From contig JAJIRX010000904.1 in NCBI GenBank assembly GCA_023853785.1, positions 186,001 to 250,000 on the forward strand: a stretch of 64,000 nt of DNA, read 5' to 3'. Each line of letters starts with the position of its first letter. The stretch's first letter is position 1. This DNA is from Psilocybe azurescens (lineage: Eukaryota > Basidiomycota > Agaricomycetes > Agaricales > Agrocybaceae). Position numbers and translations under genes: made by a program. Positions 60,541 to 64,000 of this stretch are shown piece by piece. Below the pieces are notes generated by a model. That model ran no database searches, was not told where the DNA came from, and saw nothing but the letters and a program-made list of their open reading frames with translations.

Positions 60541-61248
60541 TCACTCCAACCAGCGACCCAAATTCATTATCACCGCCCCCACCACTTCGTCGGAGACGTA
60601 GCGATACCGCCGGGCTATTCGGGGCACCCTCGTCTCAGGCGGCGGCGTGCATCCCATCGTCCCATCGTCGTCGTCGTCCTCTGTCATAAAGCCTGTCCCA
60701 CTGAATCTCTTGTTCACAGTCGACACCAAAATAGCATCGTACGTCACACCTCCTATGATCGCATCCGCGATATCGCAGTTCCCATTCCCCAACGCGCGCG
60801 GTACTTGCGAGTCTGCCGACTGCGACTGCAAGCGCGGTTGAGATCGACAGTGTTGGTGCTCCTGGTTCGTCTCGCAAATACTGTTTTGGCGGAAGGGCGT
60901 CGGAGGCGGAACTTTCAAGTCCGTGGCGCTCGTATAGCTGGGATCTTCTTGCTGCTGCTTCTGCTCATCGCGCACGGCAGAGGCCTGAAGCAGTAATTCG
61001 GTGTACTGGTGCGGATCTAGTATCATATCCGCGATACCTGGCAATCGATTGCCACCATCCGAGCTACTGCCGCTTTCTCCAGCCGCTCCCAATGCTGCTG
61101 GAGCTTTACTACGAGAGCTACTATGCCTGCGCGTATTCTTGAGCAATTTCTTTGGAGTGTGATTCCCTGCGCTGGGGCCACGACGCACACCCAATCCCAC
61201 TCCATCTTTCGCGCTATTGTGCTTGTTTCGTTTGAAAAGGAACGACAT
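60541..61248 (-). CDS. Unknown 235-residue protein, low complexity
   Basis: This is a single-exon frame starting at an ATG at 61248 (MSFLFKRNKHNSAKDG). The N-terminus is basic (KKLLKNTRRHSSSRSK), followed by a Gly/Ser run, a conserved-looking segment GIADMILDPHQYTELLLQASAV, a Gln/Ser-rich stretch, and a C-terminal block CDIADAIIGGVTYDAILVS with an acidic DDDDD patch before RYRYVSDEVVGAVIMNLG. Two blocks with hydrophobic helices separated by polar linkers suggest a real protein. I recognise no family and cannot infer a role. Confidence 0.65.
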   Translation of the reverse strand: MSFLFKRNKHNSAKDGVGLGVRRGPSAGNHTPKKLLKNTRRHSSSRSKAPAALGAAGESGSSSDGGNRLPGIADMILDPHQYTELLLQASAVRDEQKQQQEDPSYTSATDLKVPPPTPFRQNSICETNQEHQHCRSQPRLQSQSADSQVPRALGNGNCDIADAIIGGVTYDAILVSTVNKRFSGTGFMTEDDDDDGTMGCTPPPETRVPRIARRYRYVSDEVVGAVIMNLGRWLE

Positions 61249-64000
61249 TATACGTTACAATCTGACGAACGCGCGTGTATCAGTATCTCTCGTCCAGCGA
61301 ATTTAAAACCAATGCATCTAACTCACAGAAAACGCGGCGAAAAATCAAATAGAAGGAAGGAAGGAAGGAAGGTCCGAACGACGAGTTGCGGGGTAGCAGT
61401 GTGGGGTATGTAACAAGGCAAGAATAGCACAAATGCTATACATGCATGCCGGATCTCATACAAGTGCAAGGACAACCCGTATTCTCAAGTACAGCGCAAG
61501 TCGAAACAGCCCTCTTGTTGTTCTTGCCCCTATTCAAACTGGAAGAAGCATACGCGCCGAGGCCACCCAAATAGGAATTTAATTTGAAATGGAAACGCGA
61601 AGTGCCGCTGGGCGTTTAAATATATAACATTGAGTGGTCTGCGTGTTTTTCTAGTAGCTTTATGATCCGAGAGCATGCATAGTAGTTAGACGCTGTTTGT
61701 ACACAGACCAGCCGAGTCCACTGACAAAGCGTGCCGCGAATAACGAAGCTGGCAAAATGAAAGCCGCGGGTTATGCGAGTCACGTGGGCGTGTTCTCCGG
61801 CATTTCTCTTGTGGTCCGCGGATCGAAATTTAGTCGATTGGCTGAACGCGAGTGTAGTACTCCTGTACGAGGAAACGCCTGGAGACGCGTCTACGAGTAT
61901 AACACAAATAGCGGATTAACCTTGACTTGACTTTACCTCGACAAAAAAAAGACGTACCGTGACAGACAGGAGATTTCGAAAGCCATGACTTAGCATAACA
62001 TACCAAGTTAATTACGGGATAATGCGGTAAAACCCATATTACTTACATTATACATAATTTAAAAACCTCATAAAAGGACCGAGCAAAAAATCAGCAACAA
62101 CGAAATTAGATGTAAGAAATTAATGTCTGTACATAGCTAAAACCTCCGGACGAATCGCAATAAAACATAGTTGCACTACGCACTTCCCAACATCGAGGTT
62201 ACATGCTGACATTTGAATGGCAAAAACTCACACACACACACAAAACGTACCCTCTAAACAGAATAGTCGAGGGTTCTCCATCGAACACGAATATGCCGTG
62301 AGGCCAAGAAGGCCAAGAAGGCCAGGTCAAAATCTGAAAGCAACGGGTGTCGGGTATCCGGACACAGGGGAACCACGATCGTACTAGGCGATGCTCGCTT
62401 GACTGTTAAAGTTCACCTGCATGGAAAATTGACTGACATTGCCGACAGAGTCGCAGTAACCACAAAATTGCTTGAGAAAAGATAAACACAGTCAATACTG
62501 GAAGTAAATGTCTAGAAAAGGTAACGGGAATCCACACCAACAGGTTCCGGAGCGGAAGCAATGGTGCTCACCTCTCGAAACTTCGAGAGCACTCTTCTTG
62601 GATGTGTTGCGAATTCGAAACCAAAACGTCCACCGTGAGCATAGGAGCATATTCTGCAACATGAGATATATATCATGTACGATTCCGTCGAGGGCGAACG
62701 CCGTCTTTTGGTATCCAGAAAATCGGGTTATTGCTATTACACGTCTCGCTAAGCGCCAGCGTGCGTGGCTCGGAGGCGCTCGCTTGAGAGTCATAGTACG
62801 AGGAGGGCGGACGTTGTGCAAGGTCGAGTAAAAGTCTGAAGATCGAAATTGCGATTCATTCTCGCCAACGAGAATACAAAGAGAGATATGCGATGATAGC
62901 TCAGTTGGGAACCGAGGGGCCAGGGATGCCAGGGATTGGGGAGAGGACCATGGTATTGGGTTTATTACCAATTGCGTGGAAGCGACGCTTGTGCTGGAGC
63001 GCATGCCAGGACGGCTACAGACAGCAGTAACCGTTCCACTTTTGGAATCCGACGTTCGTCAAATATTACAAAATGAAGCTCGAGTGGCATAAAACAAATT
63101 TTGAAATAGCTGCTTGGTATTAAAACCATGCAGAGAAGGAGAACTTCCAGCCGAGACAGACAGACGGAATGGAACTACGGCGTATACTCCATGGGATATA
63201 AAGCGGGGAATTCTTAGTTACGCTGGCTCTTCTTTTATTGTCTTCCTTGCATTGTACTGTTAAGTATCGCAAAATGGCTACGGTCCCAATAAGATGCGGG
63301 GAGAAGAAAAAAAAAGTTCTTACCCGCGACAGTTACTCATCATTTAGAGGCCGCCAATTCCCGTGCATTTGTACCCTGGATCCTCCACATCTACCCCTCG
63401 TATTATCCGGAAAGGGCGGTATTAGAGCCTCTGATTGACACCGGCGTGAAGACTTTATTCGTGGTGTTGGACCTAAGCCTCTATCGAATGGCATTGATCG
63501 GCATGGGTTTGGATGGAGACAAGGAGGGACAAGGGCCTGAGGGGTTGCTGAGGGGATACGATTGTGAGTGTATTTGGAAGAGAGATTAATAGCATTACAG
63601 CTCCCCAATGACACAAAATGTTGAGAATATCGAATGTTCGTGTGGTTGTATTTACCGGTGTCCCCATCAAAAGCATTGACAAACAGAGGCAAGAATTTCC
63701 TTAGGCTTGACACACCGTATCGTGCGGCAGTGCTTCTTGAAAGCGCAGAGTCGCCCCAAGAGCAGCCCAAGAATCGCCCCAGACTCAGAGAAACGTTGGG
63801 AAAATGCGTTGGTTGCGCGTTGGCTCTTCCCGCAACTTCAAAACTTCAAGTTCGAAATTTGACGACACGGTGTTGTGTGCTCTTGTGCACGTCCTATCTT
63901 TTGATGCCATTTCTTACCATACTTTAGTATATTCTTACATACGAAGCTTAGGTCCCTGGCATATGAGCTTTTTTTTTATTGACGCATGCATCAAGATTAA
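61249..64000. other. Right-edge region; microsatellites, no firm gene
   Basis: Simple repeats are AAGG (61351-61372) and CA (about 62228-62242), plus a triplicated AAGGCCAAG motif near 62305. A 170-codon minus-strand frame with an ATG (62492-63004) overlaps a plus-strand frame of similar quality, and neither shows a motif. No supported exon to the window end. Confidence 0.5.

Noticed and set aside
62492..63004. 170-codon minus-strand frame with an ATG
   Set aside because: No motif, no splice partners, and an equally good frame on the opposite strand; probably chance.

Overview
The window reads as chromosomal DNA of a filamentous basidiomycete, most likely an Agaricomycete. Genes are split by many 50-70 nt GT-AG introns. 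The content includes an AA14-type copper oxygenase, F-box proteins of the agaricomycete style, a MATA-type HMG-box factor, expanded HSPA12-type HSP70 genes, and Tc1/mariner and hAT-like elements. Protein names come from motifs read by eye, because no search could be run. Exon borders were inferred from splice signals and from alignment among the copies in the window.

Layout. 0.7-3.7 kb: a degenerate Tc1/mariner-type element with ~79 bp inverted repeats, holding a broken transposase and a second broken gene. 4.4-4.8 kb: a hAT-like MITE. 5.5-8.4 kb: a broken coiled-coil gene (CC1) with an intact-looking SDR oxidoreductase gene inside it. 8.7-12 kb: a mitochondrial carrier with three 10-11 nt microexons, and a REX4-like exonuclease. 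14.2-15.3 kb: an unknown serine-rich protein. 17.5-22.2 kb: a head-to-head pair of coiled-coil gene CC2 and HSPA12-like gene 1. 22.8-25.0 kb: an HMG-box factor. 25-30.3 kb: gene-poor DNA. 30.3-32 kb: an AA14-like gene. 32.5-33.1 kb: a TA-flanked MITE. 33.2-44.5 kb: HSPA12-like genes 2 and 3 in tandem, then, head to head, coiled-coil genes CC3 and CC4 in tandem. 45.7-47.4 kb: an F-box protein. 47.9-48.4 kb: a second hAT-like MITE. 51-52.2 kb: a C2H2 zinc-finger protein. 55.8-59.3 kb: a large F-box-like protein with cysteine pairs. 60.5-61.2 kb: an unknown 235-residue protein.

The strongest candidate for something undescribed is the local family of four coiled-coil proteins (CC1-CC4). They share a C-terminal domain I cannot assign and lie among three HSPA12-type chaperone paralogues. 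Twice a CC gene and an HSPA12 gene start from one shared intergenic promoter region of about 0.7-0.8 kb. This suggests, but does not prove, a co-regulated chaperone/partner module that has been duplicated locally.

Several otherwise well-conserved genes carry one-base frameshifts, mostly in A or T runs. Either the assembly has homopolymer errors or these copies are decaying, so reading frames there should be treated with care.
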